The notes beneath the pieces were generated by a model, which was given only the letters and a program-made list of their open reading frames with translations, did no database searches and was not told where the DNA came from. A program made the position numbers and the translations under genes. Shown here piece after piece: positions 35,984-44,556 of a DNA stretch of 47,887 nt. This stretch comes from Hyphomicrobiales bacterium (GTDB taxonomy: Bacteria > Pseudomonadota > Alphaproteobacteria > Rhizobiales > Rhizobiaceae), in the NCBI GenBank assembly GCA_900465665.1, contig UBJO01000007.1:1-47887 (forward strand). Reading direction: 5' to 3'. Numbering within the stretch: position 1 is the stretch's first letter; every line of letters begins with the position of its first letter.

Positions 35984-36382
35984 TCAGCTCGCCTGCGGGA
36001 TGCGCGCGATCACCTTGATCTCGAAATCGAAGCCCGCCAGCCAGTTGACGCCGACAGCCGTCCAGTTCGGATAGGGCTTATCGCTGAACACCTTCAGCCG
36101 GACGTCGTTGACCGTCGCGAACTGGTTTTCGGGATCGGTATGAAAACTGGTGACGTCGATGATGTCGTCGAAACCGGCGCCGGCGGCCTTCAGCACGGCG
36201 GCGAGATTGTCGAAGGCGAGCTGCACCTGCTTCGGAAAATCAGGCTCCGGCGATCCGTCCTCGCGGCTGCCCACCTGGCCGGAGACAAAGAGAAGATCGC
36301 CGGAGCGGATCGCCGCCGAATAGCTGTTGATCTCATAAAGCGCCTGTCGGCCGGCGGGGAAGATTGCGTCGCGTTTGGTCAT
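35984..36382 (-). CDS. RidA family protein
   Basis: A 132-residue protein of the RidA/YjgF/YER057c family, which includes enamine/imine deaminases protecting pyridoxal enzymes from 2-aminoacrylate. Features: INSYSAAIRSGDLLFVSGQVG, KQVQLAFDNLAAVLKAAGAG and the C-terminal NWLAGFDFEIKVIARIPQ. The catalytic arginine of true RidA, expected in the C-terminal (I/V)(E/K)xxARxP pattern, may be the R in VIARIPQ, but without alignment I cannot say whether it is an active deaminase. Start at 36382 has AGGAG six nt upstream. It is divergent from the TetR gene and shares its operator region, so it is the likely target of that regulator. Confidence 0.92.
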   Translation of the reverse strand: MTKRDAIFPAGRQALYEINSYSAAIRSGDLLFVSGQVGSREDGSPEPDFPKQVQLAFDNLAAVLKAAGAGFDDIIDVTSFHTDPENQFATVNDVRLKVFSDKPYPNWTAVGVNWLAGFDFEIKVIARIPQAS

Positions 36383-36503
36383 GTCATGCTCCTGTTTCAA
36401 CAAGGCAAAGGCCAGGCGTCCGCCGTCACGCCAAAGGGCGCGACACGTTGCTCTTCAGTCACCTGAATCTCTGCTCTTCACGATCAAGGGCGAAAGTGAT
36501 ATA

Positions 36504-36571
36504 CGCCCCGTATGTGAATATAGGAAGTATGCGCCGCGTATGTCAATACGCATGCGGCGCGTATGTTAATT
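36504..36571. promoter_or_regulatory. Operator array between ridA-like and tetR genes
   Basis: Three 17-bp direct repeats of the form CGSSSCGTATGTNAATW lie at 36504-36520, 36532-36548 and 36555-36571. The last two are joined by an inverted repeat, ATACGC/GCGTAT (36546-36551 with 36559-36564). The array ends 14 bp before the GTG start of the TetR gene. It is the probable binding region of that repressor for both divergent genes. Confidence 0.6.
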
Positions 36572-36584
36572 TACGGAGACGAGG

Positions 36585-37181
36585 GTGACGGCGAGAACGC
36601 GCGCGCAGATGGTCGAGGAAACGAGGGGGAAACTCATCGCGGCCGGCCGAAAGGCTTTCGCCACAAAGGGTTATGCCGCCTCGTCGATGGATGATTTCAC
36701 CGCCGAAGCGGGCCTGACGCGCGGCGCGCTCTATCACAATTTCGGCGACAAGAAGGGGCTGCTGCAGGCCGTCATCGACCAGATCGACGCCGAGATGCTG
36801 GTCCGCCAGCGCGCCGCGCAGGCCAAGGGGAAGACACCCTGGGAAGGCTTTATCAACGAAGGCATCGCGTATATCGAGATGGCGCTCGAGCCCGAGATCC
36901 AGCGGATCATGCTGCTCGATGGCCCCGCCGTGCTCGGCGATCCCTCGCAATGGCCGAACCAGACCGCCTGCCTGCGCACCAGCACTGAGACCATCGAGGC
37001 GCTGATTGCGGACGGCATCGTCAAACCCGTGGATGCCGAAGCCGCAGCCCGACTGATCAACGGCGCGGCGCTCAACGCAGCACTCTGGATCGCCGCGGCC
37101 GATGATCCGCATGCGGTTCTGGAAAAGGTCGTCGATGCCTTCAAACATCTCGCCGGCGGCCTTTTGCGGACCGCCAGCTGA
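36585..37181 (+). CDS. TetR/AcrR family transcriptional regulator
   Basis: A 198-residue repressor. The N-terminal helix-turn-helix domain is clear (RGKLIAAGRKAFATKGYAAS followed by MDDFTAEAGLTRGALYHNFG, residues 17-55). The C-terminal ligand domain is of the TetR_C type with MALEPEIQRIMLLDGPAVLG. The ligand is unknown. The start is GTG at 36585 with GGAG six nt before it. It is divergent from the RidA-family gene and faces an array of repeats that look like its operators, so autoregulation together with control of that gene is the simplest reading. Confidence 0.93.
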   Translation: MTARTRAQMVEETRGKLIAAGRKAFATKGYAASSMDDFTAEAGLTRGALYHNFGDKKGLLQAVIDQIDAEMLVRQRAAQAKGKTPWEGFINEGIAYIEMALEPEIQRIMLLDGPAVLGDPSQWPNQTACLRTSTETIEALIADGIVKPVDAEAAARLINGAALNAALWIAAADDPHAVLEKVVDAFKHLAGGLLRTAS

Positions 37182-37203
37182 CAGAGATCCAGCGGCGCCG
37201 GGT

Positions 37204-38454
37204 TTACTTCTCCAGCGTCGCCACCACCTCGACATGCGAGGTCCACAGGAACTGGTCGATCGGCGTCACCGAGGTGATGCGATAGCCACCCTCGACGAGA
37301 ATGGCGAGGTCGCGCGCCAGCGTCAGCGGGTTGCAGCTGACGGCGGCGATCTTCTTGACCGTGGAGCGGGCAAGCTCCTTGCACTGGAACTCAGCGCCAG
37401 CGCGCGGCGGGTCGAAGACGACGGCGTCGTAAACCTTCAGTTCCGAGGTCATCAGCGGCCGGCGAAAGAGGTCGCGGCGCTCGACGCTGACGGGCTTGAT
37501 GCCCTGCGTGTTGCGCGCGGCGTGGTCGAGTGCCGCAAGCGGCTTGTCTTCGCTTTCGACAGCATGCACGCGGCCGATCCGCGCCAACCTGAGCGAGAAG
37601 GTGCCCGTACCGGCGAAGAGGTCGGCGATGCGCTTGGATTTGCCGACATGCGCAAGCACCAGCTCGGACATCGCTTCTTCGGCCGGCTTGGTCGCCTGCG
37701 TGAAGCTTCCCGCCGGTGGCGATACCTGGACGCCGCCGAAATCGAGCATCGGCTTCACCGGTTCGATCAGGATCTCGCCATTGACGGAGACGCGTGCGAT
37801 CCCGCGCATCGAGAGCACGGTCTCGGTCGCCTTGCGCCGCTGCTGGTCCGAAAGCTTCTTCAGGCCGTCGGCGGCAATGTCGAGGCCGGTTGCCGTTTCC
37901 AGCACGGTGATACGGAACGCTTCGGCGTTGACGGCAAGTGCTGCGCCAATCGCCTTGATCGCCGGCAGCCGCGCAATGAGGCTTGCCGACGAGATGGGAC
38001 ATTCCTCGATATTAACGAGATGGTGGCTTTCAGCCTGGTTGAAGCCGATGAGCATCTCTTTCTCGGTCTTGCGCGCCGCGAATGTCACGCGGCGGCGCTC
38101 GCCGGGATGAGCGACGACAAGCTCGCCGACGTCAGGTGTGAGACCCTTGGACTTCAGCGCATCGATGACCAGCTGGCGCTTGAAGCCGCGATAGAGCGCA
38201 TCACCTGCGTGCTGCAGCGTGCAGCCCCCGCAGGTGCCGTTGACGCCATCGGGGCCGAAGTGCCGACAGTGCGGCTCCTGCCGCTCCGGCGAGGGCGTGG
38301 TGATCGACATCACCGTGCCCTGGCTCTTGACGCGCGCGATGGCGACCGTTTCGCCCGGCAGCGTGAAGGGCACGTAGACGGGGCCATCAGCGCCGTTGGC
38401 GATGCCGTCGCCCTGGGCGCCGAGCTTCTGGATGGTGACTGTTTCAGTGCTCAC
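37204..38454 (-). CDS. RNA uridine-C5 methyltransferase, RlmD/TrmA type
   Basis: A 416-residue SAM-dependent methyltransferase of the class that forms m5U in 23S rRNA or tRNA. An N-terminal TRAM-like domain (1-55) precedes the [4Fe-4S] cluster cysteines C63, C75, C78 and C152. The methyltransferase domain has DLFAGTGTFSLRLAR, the FDPPRAG motif and the catalytic cysteine in AAVSCNPLTLARDL. Which uridine is methylated cannot be determined; RlmD and RlmC are both possible. The start is GTG, overlapping the tlyA stop by 4 nt (GTGA), so translation is coupled with TlyA and the pair forms an RNA-modification operon. Confidence 0.92.
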   Translation of the reverse strand: MSTETVTIQKLGAQGDGIANGADGPVYVPFTLPGETVAIARVKSQGTVMSITTPSPERQEPHCRHFGPDGVNGTCGGCTLQHAGDALYRGFKRQLVIDALKSKGLTPDVGELVVAHPGERRRVTFAARKTEKEMLIGFNQAESHHLVNIEECPISSASLIARLPAIKAIGAALAVNAEAFRITVLETATGLDIAADGLKKLSDQQRRKATETVLSMRGIARVSVNGEILIEPVKPMLDFGGVQVSPPAGSFTQATKPAEEAMSELVLAHVGKSKRIADLFAGTGTFSLRLARIGRVHAVESEDKPLAALDHAARNTQGIKPVSVERRDLFRRPLMTSELKVYDAVVFDPPRAGAEFQCKELARSTVKKIAAVSCNPLTLARDLAILVEGGYRITSVTPIDQFLWTSHVEVVATLEK

Positions 38455-39197
38455 GGCTTGGTTCCTGCGAGTAGATATTCCTGGTTTCCGTCCCCGCCCG
38501 AGATCGGCGAGGGGATCAGCCCGAGGCTGGTCCAGCCCATGTCCTCGACGAACCAGCGCTCCAGTTCGGCGGCGACGGCGGGTGCGGTCGAAGGGTCCTT
38601 CAGCATGCCGCCCTTGCCGATCGCCTCGCGCCCGGCCTCGAACTGCGGCTTGACCAGCAGCACGGCGGTAGCACCCTCTTCAGCGAGATCGAGCGCCGGG
38701 GCCAGCGCCAGCTTCAGCGTGATGAAGGAAACGTCGGAGACGATGAAGGTGAGGGGATGGCCGATATCCTCGGCCTCCAGATTGCGCGCGTTCAGGCCCT
38801 CGATATTGGTGACATCGGGGTTTTCGGCAAGGCGCGGGTGCATCTGGCCGTGGCCGACGTCGATCGCGGTCACATGCGCGGCGCCGCGTTCGAGCAGCAC
38901 TTCGGTAAAGCCGCCGGTGGATGCGCCGACATCGAGACAGTGATGGCCCGTCGGATCGAGCTTGAAGTGATCGAGCGCGGCCGCAAGCTTCAGCGCCGCG
39001 CGCGAAACATATTCCTGCGCGGGATCATCGATCTCGATCGAGACATCCTCGCCGAAGACGGCGCCGGCCTTGGTGATGACCTTGCCGTCGACCTTGACGG
39101 TGCCGCGGCTGACCGCGTCGCGGGCGCGCGAACGGCTGGCAAAAAGACCCAGGCTGACGAGGAGCTGGTCGATGCGTTGTGTATTTTGATCGGACAT
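38451..39197 (-). CDS. tlyA: TlyA family rRNA 2'-O-methyltransferase
   Basis: A 248-residue protein. An S4 RNA-binding domain at the N-terminus (RIDQLLVSLGLFASRSRARD, SRGTVKVDGKVITK) is joined to an FtsJ-like methyltransferase domain (CLDVGASTGGFTEVLLERGA, the SAM site, then TFIVSDVSFITLKLAL and LLVKPQFEAGRE). In characterised species TlyA methylates ribose in 16S and/or 23S rRNA and affects capreomycin susceptibility; some homologues have been called hemolysins. The ATG at 39197 begins the S4 domain; the open frame extends to 39302. First gene of the operon with the uridine methyltransferase. Confidence 0.93.
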   Translation of the reverse strand: MSDQNTQRIDQLLVSLGLFASRSRARDAVSRGTVKVDGKVITKAGAVFGEDVSIEIDDPAQEYVSRAALKLAAALDHFKLDPTGHHCLDVGASTGGFTEVLLERGAAHVTAIDVGHGQMHPRLAENPDVTNIEGLNARNLEAEDIGHPLTFIVSDVSFITLKLALAPALDLAEEGATAVLLVKPQFEAGREAIGKGGMLKDPSTAPAVAAELERWFVEDMGWTSLGLIPSPISGGDGNQEYLLAGTKP

Positions 39198-39653
39198 GGC
39201 CTGTCCATGCCGGGCAATGCGGCGCGTTGCAAGCCTTTTGTTGACTGCCGCCGCCGCCGCGCCGGTCCCGCGATCTCCGGCGGATCGGCTACGACGGCTC
39301 ACCTGTCGGCGCTGCCATAGTCGCCAGTGGAAAATTAGCAGTCTCTAGCCAAGCGAAAAGAGACCTACAACCTGCGCTATGATGGCTTGCAATAACGAGA
39401 CGCCAAACGGGTTGAATCCCCGAGAATCCAGCGCCTGCAGCCGATAAACTGCGACCCGTTGTCGCGCTAACTTAAACAATTTTAAATTTTCCGTGGCTAG
39501 TGTCGCCGTCGATTGCAGCGGCCAAAAACCGCGTTCGCCATGATGGCTTAAAATCCTACCGCCGATCATGTTTTCCCTCGTTGATAGTTTCCCCGCATGC
39601 GTCCGCGCGTGCCCGATTTGCCATGGCGCCAGGCGCCCAGGAAAGACCGACAG
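39198..39653. other. Long intergenic region before the fourth chemoreceptor
   Basis: About 455 bp between divergent genes without a supported gene. It includes an AT-rich patch around 39470-39495 and a short hairpin of GCGG/CCGC type near 39520. A promoter for the chemoreceptor must lie here, but I cannot pick one with confidence. Confidence 0.5.
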
Positions 39654-41588
39654 ATGTTTGCGAGAAACATGTCCCTGAACGGTAAGCTCGCCGCGACCTT
39701 CGCGGCTCTCATTCTCATCTTTGTATCCGTCTCCGCCTTCGTCTATTCGAAGGCTGGCGCCGTGGCGGAAGCTGCCGTCGAGGAAAAGCGGTCGGAGCTG
39801 CTGGTCAACCAGATCGACGACGCGCTGCAGGCCATGCTGGAGCAGGCCGTGAACCTGCGCGGCTTCCTGCTCTTCAAGAGCGACAGCACTTATGGCGATC
39901 TCTTCAATAACCGCGACCGCATGCTGAACGCGATCGCCGCCGCCAAGCAGACGGCCGCGGGCAAGACCGAGTTCCTGGGTCAGATCGACGCCATGCAGAA
40001 GGCCGCCGACCTCTATTTCAACCAGCTTGCCGTGCCGCAGAGCAAGGCGCGCAAGGAAACCGACATGCCGATCGACCAGATCGTCAAGATCGGCGTCAAC
40101 GAAACCAAGGGCCAGCTCGACGGCTTCCGCCAGGCCTCGGCCAAGATCAAGCAGGCCGCGCGTGATGAATCCGCAGCGCTTTCCGCCATCAAGGCCGATG
40201 CCAGTGCAGCGCTCAACATGACGCTGCTCTTCGGCGGCATCTTCGCGGCCTTCGCAGCCGTCGCTCTCGCCTGGATGCTGTCGCGCAGCATCGTTCGCCC
40301 GATCGTCGGCATGACCTCCGCCATGGGCCGTCTGGCCGGTGGCCAGAACGATATCGAGGTTCCGGCACTTGATCGCCAGGACGAAGTCGGCCGCATGGCG
40401 CAGTCGGTGCTGGTGTTCAAGAACGCGGCGATCGAAAAGCTGCGTCTGGCCGGCGAAACCGACCGCATGCGTGGAGATGCCGAGCGCCAGCGCCAGATGG
40501 GCGACGAGCAGAAGGCGCGCGAGGAAAGCGAACTGCGCTTCGCCATCGACAACCTCGCCGATGGTCTCTCCGGCCTTGCCAACGGCAATGTCGCGATCCG
40601 CATCACCACCGCCTTTGCGCCCCAGTTCGACCGCCTGCGCAACGACTTCAACCACGCCGTCGAAAAGCTGCAGGCAGCCCTGCAGTCGGTCGGCCATAAC
40701 GCGTCCGCCATCAATGCCGGCGCCGGCGAAATCCGCACCGCAGCCGACGATCTGGCCCGCCGCACCGAGCAGCAGGCCGCAGCCGTCGAGGAAACGGCAG
40801 CTGCCCTCGAAGAGGTCACCACCACGGTCCGCGACAGCGCCAAGCGCGCCGAGGATGTCGGCCAGCTCGTCGAGCGCACCCGTCTCGGCGCCGAGCGCTC
40901 CGGCGAGGTCGTCCGCAAGGCCGTCACCGCCATGCAGGAAATCGAGAAGTCCTCGGGCGAGATCTCCAACATCATCGGTGTCATCGACGACATCGCCTTC
41001 CAGACCAACCTGCTGGCGCTGAACGCCGGCGTCGAGGCAGCACGCGCCGGTGAAGCCGGTAAGGGCTTCGCCGTTGTCGCCCAGGAAGTGCGCGAGCTCG
41101 CCCAGCGCTCGGCCAATGCCGCCAAGGAAATCAAGGCGCTGATCAACACCTCGGGCACGCAGGTCAATTCCGGCGTCTCGCTGGTCGGCGAAACCGGCAA
41201 GGCTCTGTCGGAGATCGTCGGCGCCGTGCAGGAGATCAATCGCCATGTCGGCGCCATCGTCACCGCCACGCGCGAACAGTCGATCGGCCTGCAGGAGATC
41301 AACACCGCCGTAAACAACATGGACCAGGGCACCCAGCAGAACGCAGCCATGGTCGAGGAACAGACGGCCGCCAGCCACTCGCTCGCCCAGGAAGCCATGG
41401 CGCTGGACGATCTGTTGCGCCAGTTCAACCTCGGCAACGACCGCGCCGCACCGCGTGCCGCAACCGCCACTGCGGCCTCGCGCCCGGTCGCCTCGCCGGC
41501 CAACGCGCTGAAGCGCAGCGTTGCCCGCGCTTTCGGTGGCGGCGGCGCAAGTGCCGCGGCCGTCAAGGAAGAATGGTCGGAGTTCTGA
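39654..41588 (+). CDS. Chemoreceptor with CheR-docking tail
   Basis: A 644-residue transmembrane chemoreceptor. First membrane segment at about residues 11-31, a helical periplasmic domain (CHASE3-like or four-helix, with [20 protein letters not shown], 35-180), second membrane segment near 185-205, HAMP, second HAMP-like stretch and the signalling domain with [15 protein letters not shown]. Unlike the other three receptors here it has a long flexible Ala-rich C-terminal linker ending EEWSEF, which resembles the CheR/CheB-tethering pentapeptide of high-abundance receptors (NWETF in E. coli). It is thus the probable major receptor of the set. The start at 39654 has AGGAAA upstream. Confidence 0.94.
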   Translation: MFARNMSLNGKLAATFAALILIFVSVSAFVYSKAGAVAEAAVEEKRSELLVNQIDDALQAMLEQAVNLRGFLLFKSDSTYGDLFNNRDRMLNAIAAAKQTAAGKTEFLGQIDAMQKAADLYFNQLAVPQSKARKETDMPIDQIVKIGVNETKGQLDGFRQASAKIKQAARDESAALSAIKADASAALNMTLLFGGIFAAFAAVALAWMLSRSIVRPIVGMTSAMGRLAGGQNDIEVPALDRQDEVGRMAQSVLVFKNAAIEKLRLAGETDRMRGDAERQRQMGDEQKAREESELRFAIDNLADGLSGLANGNVAIRITTAFAPQFDRLRNDFNHAVEKLQAALQSVGHNASAINAGAGEIRTAADDLARRTEQQAAAVEETAAALEEVTTTVRDSAKRAEDVGQLVERTRLGAERSGEVVRKAVTAMQEIEKSSGEISNIIGVIDDIAFQTNLLALNAGVEAARAGEAGKGFAVVAQEVRELAQRSANAAKEIKALINTSGTQVNSGVSLVGETGKALSEIVGAVQEINRHVGAIVTATREQSIGLQEINTAVNNMDQGTQQNAAMVEEQTAASHSLAQEAMALDDLLRQFNLGNDRAAPRAATATAASRPVASPANALKRSVARAFGGGGASAAAVKEEWSEF

Positions 41589-41617
41589 TCGAACGCCTGA
41601 TCATCGATAGGAAAGGG

Positions 41618-41650
41618 AAGGGGCTGCGCATCGCGCGGCCCCTTTCGTGT
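41618..41650 (+). terminator. Possible terminator after the chemoreceptor
   Basis: A 12-bp stem with one mismatch (41618-41629 with 41633-41644, 3-nt loop) is followed by only a short T-rich stretch. It lies between convergent genes and could serve either strand. Confidence 0.55.
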
Positions 41651-41675
41651 TCAGGACCTCATCTGGCCGCAAACC

Positions 41676-42566
41676 TCAGCTGGCCAGCGCCAGCCCGCCA
41701 TAGCGGCTGATCTCGCTTTCGATCTCGGCCACCAGCGTATCGAGCGCTGCGTTGCGCACCTTGCGGCCGCGACGGACCACATAAACGAGATCGGGCGGCA
41801 CCGGGAAGCGGTCGGTGATGATCTGCATCTCCGGCCTGAGATGCCGCTCGTTGAGCAGTGCCACGCCCATACCCGAACTGACAGCGGCGATAATGCCCGC
41901 GGCGCTCGAGCATTCGAACACCGTCTCCAGCATGATCCCGCCATCCTGCCCGATATCGAGCGCCCAGTGGCGATAGAAGCAATCGTCATGGAAGGAGAGG
42001 AACGGCACGGACGTGCTCTGCGGCAGGAGCAGGCTCGGATGCTTCACCCAGTGCAGCGTCTCGCGAAACAGGATGACATCGGTCGGGCGCACCTCGTGGG
42101 CGAAGACCTGCACGATCGCCGCATCGAGTTCACCCTGCTCGAGCATCGCCCGCAGCACCAGGCTCATGCGCACCTGCGTGCGCACGGAAACGTCGGGATG
42201 CAGCCGGCGGAAGCGGCCGAGAATATGGGCGAGCGCGGAGCACGTCGTATCCTCCGTCAGCCCGAGCGCGATCCGCCCGGCAAGCGTCGTCTTCGACAGG
42301 CTGAGCAGAGCCTCGTCGTGCAGCCCGAGAATGCGCCCGGCATAATCCAGCAGCTCCTCGCCCTCGGTGGTAAAGGCGGTGGCGCCGGCCTTGCGGTTCA
42401 AGAGCTCGCAGCCGAGGCTCGTTTCCAGCCGCTTGATCTTGTGGCTGACGGCCGATTGCGACAGGCCAAGCGCTTCCGCCGCCCGCGTGATGCCGCCGTG
42501 ATGGCGGATCGCCCAGATGGCGCGCAGCGCGTCGATCTCCAGCCGCCGGTTGTTCAGGTCGCTCAT
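41676..42566 (-). CDS. LysR family transcriptional regulator
   Basis: A 296-residue LysR-type regulator. The N-terminal winged helix-turn-helix (IDALRAIWAIRHHGGITRAA, LGLSQSAVSHKIKRLE) is followed by a LysR_substrate effector domain (about 95-290). The inducer is unknown. The start at 42566 (MSDLNNRRLEIDAL) has GAG upstream; the frame opens at 42635. It is divergent from the EamA transporter, and an inverted repeat in the shared intergenic region looks like its binding site, so the transporter is the probable target. Adjacent convergent gene is the chemoreceptor. Confidence 0.93.
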   Translation of the reverse strand: MSDLNNRRLEIDALRAIWAIRHHGGITRAAEALGLSQSAVSHKIKRLETSLGCELLNRKAGATAFTTEGEELLDYAGRILGLHDEALLSLSKTTLAGRIALGLTEDTTCSALAHILGRFRRLHPDVSVRTQVRMSLVLRAMLEQGELDAAIVQVFAHEVRPTDVILFRETLHWVKHPSLLLPQSTSVPFLSFHDDCFYRHWALDIGQDGGIMLETVFECSSAAGIIAAVSSGMGVALLNERHLRPEMQIITDRFPVPPDLVYVVRRGRKVRNAALDTLVAEIESEISRYGGLALAS

Positions 42567-42632
42567 GTCACTCGGTCTCTTCGTTGCCTGCCGATCAGAG
42601 CATGCAATGTTGAGCCAGCATTTGCAAACTTC

Positions 42633-42659
42633 CATGACTGGTTTCGCTTGAAAGTCATG
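42633..42659. promoter_or_regulatory. Candidate LysR binding site
   Basis: CATGACT (42633-42639) and AGTCATG (42653-42659) form a perfect inverted repeat with a 13-bp centre, and a third half-site GTCATG lies at 42675-42680. This arrangement of a recognition site with a further activation half-site fits LysR control of the divergent pair. Confidence 0.5.
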
Positions 42660-42737
42660 CCACGATCGAAATTTGTCATGTGCTCGCCGGCAACCAATAG
42701 CTTATGCCCTCGGTGAGACGCATGACAGGGATCACCG

Positions 42738-43634
42738 ATGACGGACCACGCATTGACCGCCACGACCAAGCAGCAGCATCGCCTTCTATGGCCGCTGATG
42801 GCCACATTGCTCATCATCGGCTGGAGCTCCGGCTTCGTCGGCATCCGCTATGCCAGCGAGGAAGCAAGCGTCGTGCTCGTGCTCTTCTGGCGCACGCTGC
42901 TGTCCGGCCTGATCCTGCTCCCCTTCGCCCTGACCATCGGCCCGCGCATGCAGCGGAAGGCTATCGTCGGGCAAATGTGGTTCGGCGTCATGTCCGTCTT
43001 CCTCTATCTCGGCGGCTTCGCGCTGGCGATCGAGCAGCGCGTGCCCACCGGCCTTGTGGCGCTGATCTCGGACCTGCTGCCGCTCGCCATCGCCACCCTG
43101 TCGCAGCCGGTGCTGGGCGAACGCCTGAGCGGCCGCCAGTGGCTGGGTACCGCGATCGCCGTGGCGGGCGTGCTGATCGTCTCGCTCGATAGCCTGAGCT
43201 TCGGCTCGGCGCCGCTCTGGGCTTACGGATTGACCGTCGGCTCGATGCTGATCTTCGCGCTCGCCTCGGTGCTCCACAAGCGCCGCCGCGTCGGACACAT
43301 GCCCGTGCATCAGAGCCTCTGCATCCACACGCTGACCGGCTCGGTGCTCTTCGGCATTTGCGCCCTGATCCAGGGCGACATCGCGCCGCCGATGACTGAG
43401 AATTTTGCCATCGGCATGGTCTGGCTGGTGCTGATCGCCACCTTCGCCGCCTATTCGGTCTATTACACCAGCCTGCGGCTCTTCCCGGTCGCCAAGGTCA
43501 GCGCCGCGATCTATCTGAGCCCACCGGTCACCATGCTCTGGGCCTGGGCGCTGTTTTCCGAGCCACTGACGCTGACGATGTTCGTCGGTCTCGGCGTCAC
43601 GCTGGTCGGCGTTTTCATGACCTCGCGCGCCTGA
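42738..43634 (+). CDS. EamA/DMT family transporter
   Basis: A 298-residue inner-membrane protein with ten predicted membrane segments in two EamA repeats (about 20-145 and 160-295). The first repeat has GWSSGFVGIRYASEEAS and LYLGGFALAIEQRVPTGLVA; the second ends ALFSEPLTLTMFVGLGVTLV. Members of this drug/metabolite superfamily often export amino acids or related metabolites; the cargo is unknown. It is divergent from a LysR regulator that probably controls it. Confidence 0.93.
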   Translation: MTDHALTATTKQQHRLLWPLMATLLIIGWSSGFVGIRYASEEASVVLVLFWRTLLSGLILLPFALTIGPRMQRKAIVGQMWFGVMSVFLYLGGFALAIEQRVPTGLVALISDLLPLAIATLSQPVLGERLSGRQWLGTAIAVAGVLIVSLDSLSFGSAPLWAYGLTVGSMLIFALASVLHKRRRVGHMPVHQSLCIHTLTGSVLFGICALIQGDIAPPMTENFAIGMVWLVLIATFAAYSVYYTSLRLFPVAKVSAAIYLSPPVTMLWAWALFSEPLTLTMFVGLGVTLVGVFMTSRA

Positions 43635-43638
43635 TACC

Positions 43639-44064
43639 TCACGCATCGTTCGCCTTGCCGTCCCTGAAATAAAGGCGCTGGATGACAGCCATGATCAGCG
43701 CCGTCGCCCAGCCGAAGATGATCCAGCCATTGACCGCTTCGAACACCGAAATCTGCCGCCACTCCTTGCCAAGCACGACATCGCCATAGCCGACCGTCGT
43801 GAAGGTGGCGGTGGAGAAATAGATCGCGTCGTCAAGCGAGGGCAGGGCGCCGATCAGATAGTAGAGAAGCGCCCAGAGGCAGATATCGAGACTGATCGGA
43901 ATGAGGAGGTAGCTCACCCAGACGACGGTGGCGATCGTGGCATGGCGACCGAGATATCCCGGCTCCGCATGCCGGATCGCGCGAAGCCCGATCTCCATGA
44001 AGACGGCCTGTATGGCGACTGTGGCCGCGATCAGCGCGGTGGCGAGGAGAAAATTGACGGGCAC
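43639..44064 (-). CDS. Two-TM potassium channel family protein
   Basis: A 141-residue ion-channel protein. It has membrane segments near residues 5-25, 42-72 and 110-130, with a pore loop between the last two carrying the K+ selectivity filter TTVGYGD. It lacks a cytoplasmic RCK or cyclic-nucleotide domain, so gating must be simple or rely on a partner. The start is GTG at 44064 with a strong SD (GGAGG) four nt upstream. Convergent with the EamA gene, with only 4 bp between stops. Confidence 0.9.
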   Translation of the reverse strand: MPVNFLLATALIAATVAIQAVFMEIGLRAIRHAEPGYLGRHATIATVVWVSYLLIPISLDICLWALLYYLIGALPSLDDAIYFSTATFTTVGYGDVVLGKEWRQISVFEAVNGWIIFGWATALIMAVIQRLYFRDGKANDA

Positions 44065-44091
44065 CGGACCTCCAGCGGATGTGGGTCAATA

Positions 44092-44388
44092 TCAATACTG
44101 CACGGCGATCTCGGCTTCGTTGCGTCTACGCGAGAGCCGGCAGAGCGGCACGTCTTCCTTGGCGCATGTCGAGCGCTGCCCTCCGCCTTCGGCATGCGCG
44201 CGACTGCCTTCGGCATGCGCCCGGCGCAGCAGCCACCGCACAAGTTCCCTCGCTTCTCGCGGCTCAAGCAGCACAGCCGTCACCCCGGCCTCGACAGGCA
44301 AACCCGTCGCCTGGTCGATGACGTCGACAAGACCAAGGCGGCCCGGCACAACCATGTACCGCACTCCGATCGCCGCTCCTGACTGCAT
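44092..44388 (-). CDS. Small hypothetical ORF with internal repeat
   Basis: A possible protein of 98 residues, function unknown. The first half (MQSGAAIGVRYMVVPGRLGL, then DVIDQATGLPVEAGVTAVL) looks like genuine protein. The second half contains an in-frame duplication (RAHAEGS/RAHAEGG) from a 15-bp direct repeat at 44185-44199 and 44206-44220. The SD is weak and starts at 44433, 44412 and 44388 are possible. It lies just upstream of the channel gene in the same direction and might be co-transcribed with it. It could also be spurious. Confidence 0.4.
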   Translation of the reverse strand: MQSGAAIGVRYMVVPGRLGLVDVIDQATGLPVEAGVTAVLLEPREARELVRWLLRRAHAEGSRAHAEGGGQRSTCAKEDVPLCRLSRRRNEAEIAVQY

Positions 44389-44556
44389 TCCAACCACACC
44401 CCTCGCTTTCATCCCGGCCAAACTAGCAGGCACAGGACGCTACGCATTGCGCAGGATCAATCCTTCGCGGGAAAGGCAGCGATATCGGCGCAGCGTTGAT
44501 CGCGCGCAATGCACGGGATCGGCCAAGCCCCTATGCTCATCCGCGCGAAAATCCGG

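Noticed and set aside
37102..38943. Plus-strand ORF of 613 codons across the RNA methyltransferase and tlyA
   Set aside because: It runs antisense through two real genes and their junction, with no domain of its own.
39345..41378. Minus-strand ORF of 677 codons opposite the chemoreceptor
   Set aside because: Shadow frame of a clear MCP. Similar long antisense frames occur opposite every MCP in the window, which shows the cause is codon bias.
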